From NCBI GenBank assembly GCA_022705135.1, contig JAKJFA010000019.1, positions 1 to 36,523 of the forward strand: DNA of 36,523 bases. The letters are read 5' to 3'. This document shows positions 9,092-18,791 of the stretch, piece after piece. The notes beneath the pieces were generated by a model that saw nothing but the letters and a program-made list of their open reading frames with translations, was not told where the DNA came from and ran no database searches. Position numbers and translations under genes: made by a program. Every line of letters begins with the position of its first letter. Positions within the stretch are counted from its first letter, which is position 1. This stretch comes from Pseudomonadota bacterium (lineage in GTDB: Bacteria > Pseudomonadota > Gammaproteobacteria > Burkholderiales > Rhodocyclaceae).

Positions 9092-9496
9092 ATGTTTGGA
9101 AAGCGAGGCGAAGGCAAGCCACAGTTCAAAACGGACAGCCTGATAGCGACGGGAACGCGCATTGAGGGCAACATCCGCTTTTCTGGCGGCTTGCGCATTG
9201 AGGGTGAAGTCAAAGGCAATGTCGAGGCGACCGGGGATTCATCCTCGTTACTCTACCTGAGCGAAAAGGCAACGATTGAAGGCGAGGTCACGGTGGCCCA
9301 TTTTGTCGCCAATGGCACGGTTGCCGGCAAGGTGACGGTGAGTGATACCCTCGAATTGCAAGCCGGGGCGCGCATCCTGGGTGATGTCGAGTATGCGCTG
9401 ATCGAAATGCAGCAGGGCGCGGTGATCGAGGGCCGTCTGGTACACCGGGACAAGAGTGGCAAGGCGGTGGAACTTAAACTGGCCTCGGCGAACTAA
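9092..9496 (+). CDS. Bactofilin family polymer-forming cytoskeletal protein
   Basis: Bactofilins self-assemble without nucleotide into filaments built from a right-handed beta-helix and act as scaffolds at the membrane. The ATG at 9092 is preceded by GAGGAG (9080-9085) with 6-nt spacing, giving 134 residues; the in-frame GTG at 9086 overlaps that ribosome site. The core from about 18 to 118 shows the repeating short hydrophobic/glycine pattern ([23 protein letters not shown]). The N-terminal tail is short and polar. Gene order DUF6776-bactofilin-erpA is tight. Confidence 0.9.
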   Translation: MFGKRGEGKPQFKTDSLIATGTRIEGNIRFSGGLRIEGEVKGNVEATGDSSSLLYLSEKATIEGEVTVAHFVANGTVAGKVTVSDTLELQAGARILGDVEYALIEMQQGAVIEGRLVHRDKSGKAVELKLASAN

Positions 9497-9554
9497 ACAG
9501 ACATTTCCGGGGAACTTGGAAGTCCTCGGAACACCGATCAAACAGGAGCACATT

Positions 9555-9902
9555 ATGGATGCAGCAAGCGAGACGCCCATCATCAATTTTACCGACAGCG
9601 CTGCCAACAAGGTGAAATCGCTGATCGAGGAAGAAGGCAATCCTGATCTCAAATTGCGCGTTTTTGTCACGGGCGGGGGTTGCGCCGGCTTCCAGTACGG
9701 TTTTACTTTTGACGAGGACGTGGCCGAGGACGACACGGCCATGGAAAAGAACGGCGTGACGCTTCTGATCGATCCGATGAGCTACCAGTACCTGGTCGGA
9801 GCAGAAATCGACTACACCGAAGGACTGAGTGGTGCGCAATTCGTCATCCGCAACCCGAACGCCGTGACGACCTGCGGCTGCGGGTCTTCCTTTTCCGCCT
9901 GA
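9555..9902 (+). CDS. erpA: Iron-sulfur cluster insertion protein ErpA
   Basis: A-type carrier that delivers [4Fe-4S] or [2Fe-2S] clusters to apo-proteins. It has 115 residues from ATG 9555, with an AGGAG site at 9543-9547. All three cluster-ligating cysteines of the HesB/IscA/ErpA family are present: C43 in [11 protein letters not shown], and C107 and C109 in TTCGCGSSF. The sequence is closest to ErpA as I recall it ([20 protein letters not shown] start). Its stop is 8 bp from the stop of the convergent M23 peptidase gene. Confidence 0.95.
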   Translation: MDAASETPIINFTDSAANKVKSLIEEEGNPDLKLRVFVTGGGCAGFQYGFTFDEDVAEDDTAMEKNGVTLLIDPMSYQYLVGAEIDYTEGLSGAQFVIRNPNAVTTCGCGSSFSA

Positions 9903-9910
9903 TGGGTTGA

Positions 9911-11221
9911 TTAATTCGAAGCGGCCAGCCTGGTCTGGCGCACCAGCTCGATCTGGGGCATCAGATGGTGCACCAAGGTGCGGAAGTGCGGCATCTGGGC
10001 TGTGCTGAGTGGGGGTGCGGTTGGCAGGGTGACCGAAAGCGGGTTGACCTGTTGATGATTCACCCGGAATTCGTAGTGCAAGTGCGGGCCGGTAGCCCAG
10101 CCGGTGGCGCCGACGAAACCGATCGTGTCTCCCTGGCTGACGCGGCTTCCCTTTTTGAGGCCGCTGGCAAAGCCGTTAAGGTGGCCATAGGCGGTGGAAT
10201 AGGGGCCGTGGTGACGCAAAATGACTAGATTGCCGTAGCCGCCGCGTTTGCCGACGAATTCGACGACACCATCGCCGACGGCACGAACCTTGGTGCCCGT
10301 GGGAGCAGCGTAGTCGATGCCCTTGTGCGGCCGGCGGTCAAGCAAGATGGGGTGGGTGCGCATGCCGAAACCGGAGGAAATACGGGTAAACTCCAAAGGT
10401 GCGCGCAGGAAGGCCTTTTTCAGGCTCTTGCCGTCGGCGCCGTAATAGCCCCCCCGGCCCTCATGCTCGAAATAAAAGGCTTGCAAGATCTTGCCATTGT
10501 TGATGAACTCGGCGGCCAGGATGCGGCCGGTTCGGGTGGCTTGGCCGCGCAGGTAATTCATCTCGTAGACCACCGAAAAACGGTCGCCCTTTCTGAGATC
10601 GCGGTGGAAGTCGATATCGCCGGCAAAAATGTCGGCCAATTGGGTGGCGACGCTGTCCGGGATGTCGCTGGCGTCGGTGGCGCCAAAAAGCGAGTGACGG
10701 ATCTCGGCTGATTTGACCAGAATGCGCTTCTCAAAGCGCAGTGCCTGCTCACTGGCGGCGAAGGTTTCGCCACGACGCTCGACGATCAGGGCGGTATCGC
10801 CGCCATTTAACGGGAAGACCAAGCGTCGGAGTTCGCCCTGGACTGAAGTCTCGGCGACGACGGTTTTGTTTGGGGCCAACTGGCGGTGGATGGTGCGGGC
10901 GCTAGGGTTGGTGCGCAGAAACTGGGTGGCGCGATGATCCTGGATTCCGAGACGCACCAACAGGGTTCCCAAGGTGTCACCGCGTTGGATACGCTCCTCG
11001 CGCAGGAAGGAAGCGCCTTCCATGCTGACAATTTGTGCCTGATCCAGCGCCAGATCCTGGACGATGGTTTCCAGTACGGGCGTAGTATTTTTTCCTGGTG
11101 TGGCAATGGCGATGGCTGCGGCCATGCCAAGGGTGGCAAGCACACCGATGCTGCCGACCATCCACTGTTGGCGTTTGCGGCGTTCGTGATGGGCTTGCGT
11201 TAGAATGCCGTTCTCTTGCAT
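9911..11221 (-). CDS. M23 family metallopeptidase (peptidoglycan DD-endopeptidase type)
   Basis: A 436-residue envelope protein predicted to cleave peptidoglycan cross-links. It has a membrane-anchoring hydrophobic helix at about 22-41. A region at about 75-130 resembles the LysM/opacity-like domain of MepM-type enzymes (RIQRGDTLGTLLVRLG). The C-terminal LytM/M23 domain spans about 283-385. Zinc-site residues are intact: H299 and D303 in HKGIDYA, and H380/H382 in HLHYEF, so it should be an active enzyme rather than an EnvC-like activator. It is transcribed divergently from tyrS across a 75-bp gap. Confidence 0.93.
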   Translation of the reverse strand: MQENGILTQAHHERRKRQQWMVGSIGVLATLGMAAAIAIATPGKNTTPVLETIVQDLALDQAQIVSMEGASFLREERIQRGDTLGTLLVRLGIQDHRATQFLRTNPSARTIHRQLAPNKTVVAETSVQGELRRLVFPLNGGDTALIVERRGETFAASEQALRFEKRILVKSAEIRHSLFGATDASDIPDSVATQLADIFAGDIDFHRDLRKGDRFSVVYEMNYLRGQATRTGRILAAEFINNGKILQAFYFEHEGRGGYYGADGKSLKKAFLRAPLEFTRISSGFGMRTHPILLDRRPHKGIDYAAPTGTKVRAVGDGVVEFVGKRGGYGNLVILRHHGPYSTAYGHLNGFASGLKKGSRVSQGDTIGFVGATGWATGPHLHYEFRVNHQQVNPLSVTLPTAPPLSTAQMPHFRTLVHHLMPQIELVRQTRLAASN

Positions 11222-11296
11222 AAGGTCGTTGCGCTTGAAACAATCGGCGCAGTTTATCAGGTTTTTCAGGGCTATTGGAACGGCAGGGTGGATTGA

Positions 11297-12517
11297 ATGG
11301 CAGACATTGTCGATATTGGACAGAGCTTGGAATGGATTAAACGCGGTTCGGAAGAACTGCTGACTGAACCGGAGTTGATTGAAAAACTCAAAAGCGGGCG
11401 GCCATTACGCGTCAAAGCCGGTTTTGACCCGACGGCGCCGGATCTGCACCTTGGCCATACCGTGCTGATCAACAAGCTGCGCCACTTTCAGGAACTCGGC
11501 CACCATATCCTGTTTCTGATCGGCGACTTTACCGGCATGATCGGCGATCCGACCGGCAAGAACGTTACGCGGCCGCCGCTTTCGCGCGAACAGATACTGG
11601 AAAACGCCAAGACCTATCAGGAACAGGTATTCAAGATTCTCGACCCGGCCAAGACCGAAATCTGCTTCAACTCGGCCTGGTTCGAGACCATGGGCGCGGC
11701 TGGCATGATCAAGCTGGCGGCGCAGCACACGGTGGCGCGCATGCTGGAGCGCGATGACTTTTCCAATCGTTATAAAAACGGCCAGCCCATTGCCATTCAC
11801 GAATTCCTCTACCCGCTCTGCCAGGGTTACGACTCGGTGGCGATGCGCGCCGACGTCGAATTGGGCGGCACTGACCAAAAATTCAACCTGCTGGTCGGGC
11901 GCGAGTTGCAGAAGCACTACGGGCAGGCGCCGCAGGTTATCCTGACCATGCCGCTGCTGGAAGGGTTGGACGGCGTCAACAAGATGTCCAAGTCGCTCGG
12001 CAACTATATTGGCATCAATGAATCGCCGCAGGAAATTTTCGGCAAGACCATGTCCGTTTCCGATGAACTGATGTGGCGCTATTACGAATTGCTGTCCTTC
12101 CGGCCGACCGCCGAAATCGCCGCGTTCAAACGCGAAGTGGGCGAAGGCCGCAATCCGCGCGACGTCAAGGTGCTGCTGGCGCAGGAACTGGTGGCGCGCT
12201 TCCACTCGCAAACGGCAGCCGAAGAAGCGCTGGCCGACTTTGAGGCCCGCTTCAAACAAGGGATGCTGCCGGAGGATATGCCTGAGTATGTGCTCACATC
12301 AGAAAACGGCGTGCCGATGAATGTGGTGCAAGCGCTCAAGCAATCCGGCCTGACGACCAGTACGTCGGAAGCGATGCGCATGATCGAGCAAGGCGCCGTC
12401 AGGGCCGACAACGAAAAGGTTTCCGACAAGGCGCTGTTGCTGCCGTTCGATCAGCCGGTGGTGTTGCAGGTGGGCAAGCGCAAGTTCGCAAGGGTGACCA
12501 TCTCCAGACTGCATTGA
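11297..12517 (+). CDS. tyrS: Tyrosyl-tRNA synthetase
   Basis: Class Ic aminoacyl-tRNA synthetase charging tRNA-Tyr. It has 406 residues. The ATP-binding HIGH-type motif HLGH is at 51-54 and KMSKS at 229-233. [16 protein letters not shown] and the dimer helix are recognisable, and an S4 RNA-binding domain occupies the C-terminus from about 340 ([20 protein letters not shown]). It starts at ATG 11297 with a GGGTGG element upstream. The 81 bp after it, before the convergent DUF817 gene, show no clear terminator hairpin. Confidence 0.97.
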   Translation: MADIVDIGQSLEWIKRGSEELLTEPELIEKLKSGRPLRVKAGFDPTAPDLHLGHTVLINKLRHFQELGHHILFLIGDFTGMIGDPTGKNVTRPPLSREQILENAKTYQEQVFKILDPAKTEICFNSAWFETMGAAGMIKLAAQHTVARMLERDDFSNRYKNGQPIAIHEFLYPLCQGYDSVAMRADVELGGTDQKFNLLVGRELQKHYGQAPQVILTMPLLEGLDGVNKMSKSLGNYIGINESPQEIFGKTMSVSDELMWRYYELLSFRPTAEIAAFKREVGEGRNPRDVKVLLAQELVARFHSQTAAEEALADFEARFKQGMLPEDMPEYVLTSENGVPMNVVQALKQSGLTTSTSEAMRMIEQGAVRADNEKVSDKALLLPFDQPVVLQVGKRKFARVTISRLH

Positions 12518-12598
12518 ACCGATACTTTGTCGACATTGCCTCGCCGTACTATTCGTACTGCTTTTAACTCGTCTGCGCGACGCTGCCCAACCTTGCGA

Positions 12599-13444
12599 TT
12601 ACTTTGGAACGTGAATGCGCTGCCGGATGTGTTTCAGATTGGCAACGATGGTGAAAGTCATAATCACCAGCAGCGACCAGGAACTCCATTTTCCGATATG
12701 TACGGTCGACCAAGCGCCTAATTGGTTCGGGTATTTCCAGATGCCGAAGAAGGTGCTGATGTTTTCGGCCAGCCAGATGAAAAAGCCGATCAAGACGAAA
12801 GAAAGCAGCAACGGCATGTTGCGTTCGCGGTCGTAGGATCGGAAAACGACATGGGCGCGGGCGTACAGTCCTAGCGCGCAAGCGGCGATATACCAGCGAT
12901 AGTCGCCGATAAAGTGATGGGTGAAGAAATTGGCGTAGATCAGCAGCGCGATCAAGATGGCCATCCAATACGGCGGATGATGGCGGATTCTCAGATCGAA
13001 AAGTCGCCAGGCCTGGATGATGTAGCTGCCGACCGCGGCGTACATGAAGCCGGAAAAGAGCGGAACGCCAAAGAGTTTGGTGTAGGCGAAATCGGGATAG
13101 GCCCACGATTTGATGCCGCTGGAGGTTTTGAAAACTTCCAGCGCAAAACCGATCGCATGGAAGAGACAAATGGCCTTTAGCTCGTCGAGAGTTTCCAGCT
13201 TGCTCCGAACCATCCAGAACTGGATCACTAAGGCAATGGCCAGCAGGACGTCGTAGCGCGGAATGCCGAAAAGGCCGGCGCGTGGCACCATGAAGACCGC
13301 AGAGAAAAACAATGCGACGAACAGGCAGGAACGCGCTTCCTTGATGCCGAAATAAAGAAACTCAAGCAAAAAGCGCGTTATTCCGCGCAATTCCGGTTTG
13401 CTTCCTGGATTGATGAGATGGTTGTCGAGGGCTTTTAACGGCAT
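12599..13444 (-). CDS. DUF817 family polytopic membrane protein
   Basis: A 281-residue integral membrane protein with roughly eight hydrophobic segments and conserved polar positions (FHAIGFALEVFKTSSG, FSGFMYAAVGSYI, NFFTHHFIGDYRWYI, WLAENISTFFGIWKYP). This is the pattern I recall for DUF817 (YoaT-like) proteins; no biochemical function is known. The ATG at 13444 has no obvious Shine-Dalgarno element. It lies 48 bp after yggX on the same strand and could be the last gene of the leftward rsmE-argA-yggX group. Confidence 0.8.
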   Translation of the reverse strand: MPLKALDNHLINPGSKPELRGITRFLLEFLYFGIKEARSCLFVALFFSAVFMVPRAGLFGIPRYDVLLAIALVIQFWMVRSKLETLDELKAICLFHAIGFALEVFKTSSGIKSWAYPDFAYTKLFGVPLFSGFMYAAVGSYIIQAWRLFDLRIRHHPPYWMAILIALLIYANFFTHHFIGDYRWYIAACALGLYARAHVVFRSYDRERNMPLLLSFVLIGFFIWLAENISTFFGIWKYPNQLGAWSTVHIGKWSSWSLLVIMTFTIVANLKHIRQRIHVPK

Positions 13445-13492
13445 GAAATGGAGCGCTGCAGGGTTTTATAATTCTTGCCGCTTTCCCGCAAA

Positions 13493-13765
13493 TCAGCTTT
13501 TCGGTGCAACGTAACCCTGTACCTGATCAGCGCCGGCGCCAAAAAAGTGCTTTTCCAGTTGTTCGGCCAGATATTTGCGGTGGTTGGGGTCGGCCAGATT
13601 GAGGCGGTTTTCGTTGATGATCATGGTCTGCATACGAATCCACTGCTGCCAGGCTTCTTTCGAGACATTGTCGAAAATGCGTTTGCCGAGCGGGCCGGGG
13701 TAGGGCGGCAGGTCGAGACCTTCGGCCTCGCGGCCGAGTTTGACGCAATGAACGGTACGTGCCAT
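13493..13765 (-). CDS. yggX: Fe(2+)-trafficking protein YggX
   Basis: Small protein that protects iron-sulfur clusters from oxidative damage and may traffic labile iron. The start is the ATG at 13765 ([11 protein letters not shown]), preceded by a GGAGA ribosome site on this strand. The longer reading frame upstream adds an atypical extension and was rejected. It has 90 residues with the conserved Cys7 and the blocks [13 protein letters not shown] and [17 protein letters not shown]. It is 35 bp downstream of argA, a pairing I recall as common in betaproteobacteria. Confidence 0.95.
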   Translation of the reverse strand: MARTVHCVKLGREAEGLDLPPYPGPLGKRIFDNVSKEAWQQWIRMQTMIINENRLNLADPNHRKYLAEQLEKHFFGAGADQVQGYVAPKS

Positions 13766-13800
13766 GGGATTCTCCGTAGAAGGTTTTGGATGGGCCAAAT

Positions 13801-15159
13801 TCAGAGCGGCTTGAACAGCACCTTCGAGCGGCGCTGATAGTTGTACATCTGGCGTTTTTCTTCAGGCAGTTCGTCTACTCCGGCGAGCCGGAAGCCGCGT
13901 TCGACGAACCAGTGCTCGGTGCGGGTGGTCAGAACGAACAAACGTTTGATGCCAGCCGCCTTGGCGCGTTTTTCGATGCGTTTGAGCAATTGTTCGCCAT
14001 AACCCCATTCGCGGTGATCCGGGTGTACGGCCAGGCAGGCGAGTTCGCCGTCGGTTTCCGAATGGCAATAGAGGGCAGCGCAGCCCACCATGATGCCGTC
14101 GTGTTCCATGACCGAAAAATGGTCGATTTCGCGCTCCAGCAGTTCGCGCGGACGATGCACCAGAATCCCTTCTTCTTCCATCGGTTCGATCAACGCGATG
14201 AGCGAGCCGATGTCGTCCGGCCGGGCCTCACGGATGTTTTCCAGCGATTCGCGGGTGATGACGGTGCCGACGCCGTCGTGCGTGAAGAGTTCTTGCAACA
14301 GGGCGCCGTCGGTTTCGTAGCCGATCAAATGCACACGGCCGACGCCGTGCCGGCTGGCGCGGATGGCGCAGGGCAGGTAACGCTTGAGGTCAGGGGAGAG
14401 CCAGTCGCCCATCCAGGCGATGTCGGCGACTTCGTCGGCGGTCAGGGCGTCGAGCAGTTCTCCATTTTTTCGGGTGACGCCGTGACTGTCAGTCAGGTAG
14501 ACCAGTTTGTCGGCCTTGAGCGCGATGGCGACGGCTTCGGCCACTTCTTCCATCTGCAGGTTGAAAATTTCTCCGGTCGGCGAGCTGCCTTCGCAATTGA
14601 GCAGGACGATGTTGCCCAGCCCAAGCTGGGCGCGCAGACCCTCGGCGTCGACCTTGCGCACCTTTCCGGCGTATTGCAGATCGACGCCGTCGAGCACGCC
14701 GATCGGTTGGCCGGTGACGAAATTGCCGCCGATGACGCGAATGCGGGCATTGGCCATGGGTGTGTTGGGCAGGCCTTGCGACAGCAGGGCGGCGATTTCC
14801 AGATAGACGCTGCCGACGGCATCCAGGACGCAATCGAGGGTCTGTGCATCGGTAATGCGATAACCCTTGTGGTAGCGGGGCTTCAGACCCTTTTCCTCCA
14901 GCTCCTCGTCGATCTGCGGGCGGGCGCCATGCACCAGCACCAGGCGGATGCCGAGCGAGGCGAGCAGGTTGATGTCGTAGGCCAGGGTCTTGGCAAAGCC
15001 GCTGGCAATCGCCTTGCCGCCAAAGGCGACGATGAAGGTCTTGCCGCGGAAGGCGTTGATGTAGGGCGTGACGGCACGGAACCAGGTGACGAATTGTTCG
15101 TCGTATTGCTGCGGGTCGCTTACGCTGGACTGTTTCTCGGGGCAAGATGAGGAAGGCAT
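13801..15159 (-). CDS. argA: Amino-acid N-acetyltransferase ArgA (N-acetylglutamate synthase)
   Basis: First committed step of arginine synthesis: acetyl-CoA plus glutamate gives N-acetylglutamate. The 452-residue protein has the classical two-domain form. An amino-acid-kinase-like domain spans about 40-290 ([22 protein letters not shown]), which usually binds the feedback inhibitor arginine. A C-terminal GNAT domain spans about 305-450 with the acetyl-CoA loop [18 protein letters not shown]. The start codon ATG 15159 lacks a visible ribosome site, so the start is less certain than the identity. It is followed closely by yggX. Confidence 0.95.
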   Translation of the reverse strand: MPSSSCPEKQSSVSDPQQYDEQFVTWFRAVTPYINAFRGKTFIVAFGGKAIASGFAKTLAYDINLLASLGIRLVLVHGARPQIDEELEEKGLKPRYHKGYRITDAQTLDCVLDAVGSVYLEIAALLSQGLPNTPMANARIRVIGGNFVTGQPIGVLDGVDLQYAGKVRKVDAEGLRAQLGLGNIVLLNCEGSSPTGEIFNLQMEEVAEAVAIALKADKLVYLTDSHGVTRKNGELLDALTADEVADIAWMGDWLSPDLKRYLPCAIRASRHGVGRVHLIGYETDGALLQELFTHDGVGTVITRESLENIREARPDDIGSLIALIEPMEEEGILVHRPRELLEREIDHFSVMEHDGIMVGCAALYCHSETDGELACLAVHPDHREWGYGEQLLKRIEKRAKAAGIKRLFVLTTRTEHWFVERGFRLAGVDELPEEKRQMYNYQRRSKVLFKPL

Positions 15160-15245
15160 GGTTTTGCGGGCGTTCGAAAAAGTCTATTAATCAATGCCGT
15201 GAGTTTATCCGCAAATGGGCGCTCTCTGCGGACGACGTTTTGGTT

Positions 15246-15977
15246 TCATTGAAAATCTCCCCACAGCGCTTGCATGGCCGCCAACGCGGCCGGGCCTGCG
15301 GTTTCCGTGCGCAGGATGCGCGCGCCGAGGCGAATGGGAATAAAACCGGCGCTTTGCGCGGCGGCGATTTCAACCGGATCGAGTCCGCCTTCGGCGCCGA
15401 CCAGCAGTTGTACGGCGCGCGATGGCGGGCTGGCCGGCAGGTTTTCGCGGGCATCGGGCGAGAGCATGAAGCGCAAAGCGCCCTGCGCCGGCCGCGCCAG
15501 CCATTGCTCGACCGATTCCAGCATGCCGACGGTCGGAATGTGGTTGCGGCCGCATTGTTCGCAGGCTGCGGCGGCGACGCCTTGCCAGTGGGCGACACGC
15601 TTGGCGGCCCGGTCGCCGGAGAGGCGGACAACGCTGCGCCGACTGGTCACCGGGTAAAAGGCGGCGACGCCCAGTTCCACGGCTTTTTGCAGGGTGAAAT
15701 CCATTTTGTCGCCTGCCTGCACAGCTTGCACCAGGGTGATTTCCAGCGGCGACTCGCATTCGCGCAGCAGCCAGTTGCCGAGGTGCACGCTGACCCGTTC
15801 CTTCTCGATATGCTCGATGGTGGCCGGATACTCGCCGCCGCGCCCATCAAAGAGGGTGATTTCGGCGCCTGTGCCCAGGCGCAGGACGCGCACGGCGTGC
15901 CGGGCCACCGGCTCGGGCAGGTCCAGGCGCGCTCCGGGCGAAAGGGCGATGCGGGTATAAAATCGTGCGGTGCTCAT
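15246..15977 (-). CDS. rsmE: 16S rRNA (uracil(1498)-N3)-methyltransferase RsmE
   Basis: SPOUT-class enzyme that methylates U1498 in the 16S rRNA decoding centre using S-adenosylmethionine. I take ATG 15977 (MSTARFYTRIALSPG), giving 243 residues, the length known for E. coli RsmE; in-frame ATGs further upstream (16010, 16040) would add family-atypical residues. The N-terminal PUA-like domain covers about 1-72. The C-terminal trefoil-knot domain has LVQAVQAGDKMDFTLQKAVELGV, QCGRNHIPTV, LLVGAEGGLDPVE and GARILRTETAGPAAL. It is 86 bp upstream of argA on the same strand. Confidence 0.94.
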   Translation of the reverse strand: MSTARFYTRIALSPGARLDLPEPVARHAVRVLRLGTGAEITLFDGRGGEYPATIEHIEKERVSVHLGNWLLRECESPLEITLVQAVQAGDKMDFTLQKAVELGVAAFYPVTSRRSVVRLSGDRAAKRVAHWQGVAAAACEQCGRNHIPTVGMLESVEQWLARPAQGALRFMLSPDARENLPASPPSRAVQLLVGAEGGLDPVEIAAAQSAGFIPIRLGARILRTETAGPAALAAMQALWGDFQ

Positions 15978-16133
15978 AAGGGCATATGGTAACAGGCCAT
16001 GGGGCGGCATGAGGGAACGCCGATGAATCGGGCTGGTCAATGGGGGGGATGGTAGGATTGTCCTGATTGACTCTGGGAGAAATAGAAAACCATCCCCAGA
16101 TACCGGAGGTGTTGCGAATAGACGGAGGTAGGA

Positions 16134-17009
16134 ATGAAACGCATTGTGCTTTTTGTGCTGACCAATCTGGCCATTCTTTTGGTGCTTGGCTTCGTCGTGC
16201 AGGTGCTTGGCCTGGAGCCGGCGCTGGCCGAAGGCGGTGTCAATCTGACCGGCTTGCTGATCTTTGCCGCCATTTTTGGCATGGGCGGCGCATTCATTTC
16301 ACTGGCGATGTCGAAATGGAGCGCCAAACGCATGGTGGGCGCGCAGGTGATTGAACAGCCTGCCAGCGCCGTCGAGCACTGGCTGCTCGAAACTGTGCGG
16401 CGGCAGGCCCAGGCAGCCGGGATTGGCATGCCGGAAGTCGCCATTTACCAGGCGCCCGAGAGCAATGCCTTCGCCACCGGGATGAACCGGGATAACGCAT
16501 TGGTGGCGGTATCTACTGGACTCTTGCAGTCGATGGGCCAGGACGAGGCGGAAGCGGTGCTGGCGCATGAGGTTTCGCACGTGGCCAACGGCGACATGGT
16601 GACGCTGGCGCTGATCCAGGGCGTGGTCAATACCTTCGTGATCTTCCTGTCGCGCCTGGTGGGCTTCGTGGTTGACCGCGTTCTGTTGCGGAACGAACGC
16701 GGTTATGGCCCGGGGTATTATCTCAGTATCATGGTGGCGCAAGTGGTGCTGGGCATCCTGGCCTCGATCATCGTCATGTGGTTCTCGCGCCAGCGCGAGT
16801 TCCGGGCTGATGCGGGTGGGGCATCCCTGGCTGGGCGCGGCAAGATGATCGCGGCACTGAAACGCTTGCAAGCCGAGCATGAACCTTCGACGCTGCCGGA
16901 CCAAATGGCGGCTTTTGGCATTGCCAGCGGAGGCGGCCTGATGGGCTTGTTCCGGAGCCATCCGCCGCTGGAGGAGCGCATTGCCGCGCTGGAAAGGGGC
17001 GATCATTGA
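16134..17009 (+). CDS. htpX: Membrane protease HtpX
   Basis: Inner-membrane zinc metalloprotease that helps FtsH degrade misfolded membrane proteins. It has 291 residues. Two N-terminal transmembrane helices lie at about 4-24 and 37-58, the zinc motif HEVSH at 145-149, two further helices at about 158-180 and 194-216, and the third ligand E222 in REFRAD. Start ATG 16134 with GGAGG at 16123-16127. HtpX genes are often heat-shock or Cpx controlled, but I could not find a convincing sigma-32 promoter in the 156-bp gap to rsmE. Confidence 0.97.
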   Translation: MKRIVLFVLTNLAILLVLGFVVQVLGLEPALAEGGVNLTGLLIFAAIFGMGGAFISLAMSKWSAKRMVGAQVIEQPASAVEHWLLETVRRQAQAAGIGMPEVAIYQAPESNAFATGMNRDNALVAVSTGLLQSMGQDEAEAVLAHEVSHVANGDMVTLALIQGVVNTFVIFLSRLVGFVVDRVLLRNERGYGPGYYLSIMVAQVVLGILASIIVMWFSRQREFRADAGGASLAGRGKMIAALKRLQAEHEPSTLPDQMAAFGIASGGGLMGLFRSHPPLEERIAALERGDH

Positions 17010-17042
17010 TGGATTGCGGCGATTTCTTGCGGAACTGATGCC

Positions 17043-18791
17043 ATGGAACACCTGACCCGGATCCTGCTGTTGCTGGGTGTGGCGGTGGCGATCATCGTCG
17101 CTTTCCAGCGCCTGCATGTGCCGACTGGTCTGGGTTATCTCCTGGTTGGACTTATCCTTGGGCCGCACACGGCTGGGCCGGTGGTTTCAGTGCCGGAGTT
17201 CAAGATTTTGGCTGAATTCGGTGTGGTCTTCCTGCTTTTTACCATTGGACTGAACTATTCCCTGCCGCAGCTGCATGCGCTGCGGCATCAGGTGCTCGGG
17301 CTCGGAACGGCGCAGGTGGTGCTGACGGCGGCCGTCGTCGCCTTGCTTCTCTGGGCGTTTGGAATGTCGCCCACGGCCGCTTTCGTCATTGGTGCAGTCT
17401 TTGCCCAGTCCTCGTCGACGCTGATCGGCAGCCAGCTGGCCGAGCAGGGCGAACTGAACGCGCCGCATGGCCGGCTGGGGCTCGCCATGTCGGTGTTTCA
17501 GGATGTGACGGCGGTGCCTTTCCTGGTTGTGATTCCGGTGCTGGCGATGGCGACCGGTGTCGATGTTCTTGCCGGTGCGCTGGGTTGGGCCATGGCCAAG
17601 GCGGCGCTGGCCTTTGCGCTGGTGTTTTTTGCCGGGCGCTGGCTGTTGCGGCCGCTCTTTCACCTCGTCGCCGAACGTCGGTCGGCTGAAGTCTTTACTC
17701 TGGCGGTGTTGCTGGTCGCCCTGTTGGCTGGCTGGACAACCCACCACCTGGGATTGTCCTTGGCTTTTGGCGCCTTTCTGGCCGGCATGATGCTGGGCGA
17801 GACGGAATTCCGCCATCAGGTCGAATCGAGCATGCGCCCCTTCCGCGATGTGCTGCTCGGCCTCTTCTTTGTCGGCATTGGCATGCGTATCGACCCTTTA
17901 GTCCTTCCGTCGATTGGCCATTGGGCCTTGCTTGGAGCGCTGCTCATCCTGTTGAGCAAAATCCTTATCGTCGCCTTTGTTGTGCGCAGAAGCGGAATCG
18001 ATGCCCTGATGGCGTGGCGTACCGGTTTGCTTCTTGCGGTCGGAGGAGAGTTCGGCTTCGCGCTGCTGGCGATTGGCCTTGATGCGAGCGTGGTTGATCC
18101 GTATCTCGGGCAAATTGCCATGACTTCGGTCCTTATTTCGCTTGTCGCCGGCTCGCTGCTGATCCGCTTTAACCATTCGATAGCTCAATGGCTGGTCACC
18201 ACGCCACCTTCCGAACAGACCGATGCCCTCTCGGTGCTGATGGAAGCGCCGGAGCGTCAGGTTTTGATTGGTGGCTATGGCCGGGTCGGGCATACCGTGG
18301 CGGTGCTGCTGCAAAACAGCGGAATCCGGTGCTTGGCGGTGGATCACGATGCCCGGCGCGTGGCGCGTGGCCACTCCGACGGGCATCAGATCGTCTACGG
18401 CGATGTTTCCGACCCGGAGCTGTTGTTGGCGCTGCATGTCGAGCGGGCTGCGCTGGTGGTACTCACCATCGACGAGAGTGATTCGGCCCTGCGCGCCGTG
18501 GCCTTCCTGCGCAAACACTGTCCGCAGGTTCCGGTCATTGCCCGTGCCTGGGACTTGCAGGGCAGTTCACAACTGCTTGAGGCGGGCGCCACGCACGCTT
18601 ATCCGGAAGCCATTGAGGCCAGCTTGCGGCTGGGGGCGACGGCATTGCAGATGTTGTCGGTCTCTGAGGATGATGTGGATGAGATCATTCAGGGCGTCCG
18701 GGATTGGGATTACCGGCCGGTACTGGAAGAGGGACCGGAAGCGCCGACCGGCAAGGATGGCGAAAGTCAGGATCGGCATGGGGCTGCGTAA
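17043..18791 (+). CDS. CPA2-type cation:proton antiporter with RCK domain (KefB/YbaL-like)
   Basis: A 582-residue monovalent-cation/proton antiporter. About twelve transmembrane helices fill residues 1-380. The CPA2 core includes FLLFTIGLNYSLPQL, AQSSSTLIGSQLAEQGELNA and the QD pair at 153-154 in SVFQDVTAVPF. From about 405 there is a TrkA-N/RCK nucleotide-binding domain with GGYGRVG at 410-416 and an acidic D in LAVDHDARRV. The ion (K+ or Na+) cannot be decided from sequence. The start is 33 bp after htpX, and its 3' end overlaps the GGDEF gene by 14 bp. Confidence 0.92.
   Translation: MEHLTRILLLLGVAVAIIVAFQRLHVPTGLGYLLVGLILGPHTAGPVVSVPEFKILAEFGVVFLLFTIGLNYSLPQLHALRHQVLGLGTAQVVLTAAVVALLLWAFGMSPTAAFVIGAVFAQSSSTLIGSQLAEQGELNAPHGRLGLAMSVFQDVTAVPFLVVIPVLAMATGVDVLAGALGWAMAKAALAFALVFFAGRWLLRPLFHLVAERRSAEVFTLAVLLVALLAGWTTHHLGLSLAFGAFLAGMMLGETEFRHQVESSMRPFRDVLLGLFFVGIGMRIDPLVLPSIGHWALLGALLILLSKILIVAFVVRRSGIDALMAWRTGLLLAVGGEFGFALLAIGLDASVVDPYLGQIAMTSVLISLVAGSLLIRFNHSIAQWLVTTPPSEQTDALSVLMEAPERQVLIGGYGRVGHTVAVLLQNSGIRCLAVDHDARRVARGHSDGHQIVYGDVSDPELLLALHVERAALVVLTIDESDSALRAVAFLRKHCPQVPVIARAWDLQGSSQLLEAGATHAYPEAIEASLRLGATALQMLSVSEDDVDEIIQGVRDWDYRPVLEEGPEAPTGKDGESQDRHGAA

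Noticed and set aside
9511-9542. Sigma-E-like promoter GGAACTT...TCAAA before erpA
   Set aside because: The 20-nt spacer is too long, and the implied start would fall on the erpA ribosome site.
13786-15150. 454-codon open frame on the plus strand opposite argA
   Set aside because: It is antisense to a complete, motif-bearing argA. Its translation has no recognisable domain, and long antisense frames are expected in this GC-rich codon usage.
16066-16101. Sigma-32-like promoter before htpX (ATTGACT and CCCCAGAT)
   Set aside because: The gap of 21 nt is outside the usual range, and the -10 element has a mismatch at a conserved place.
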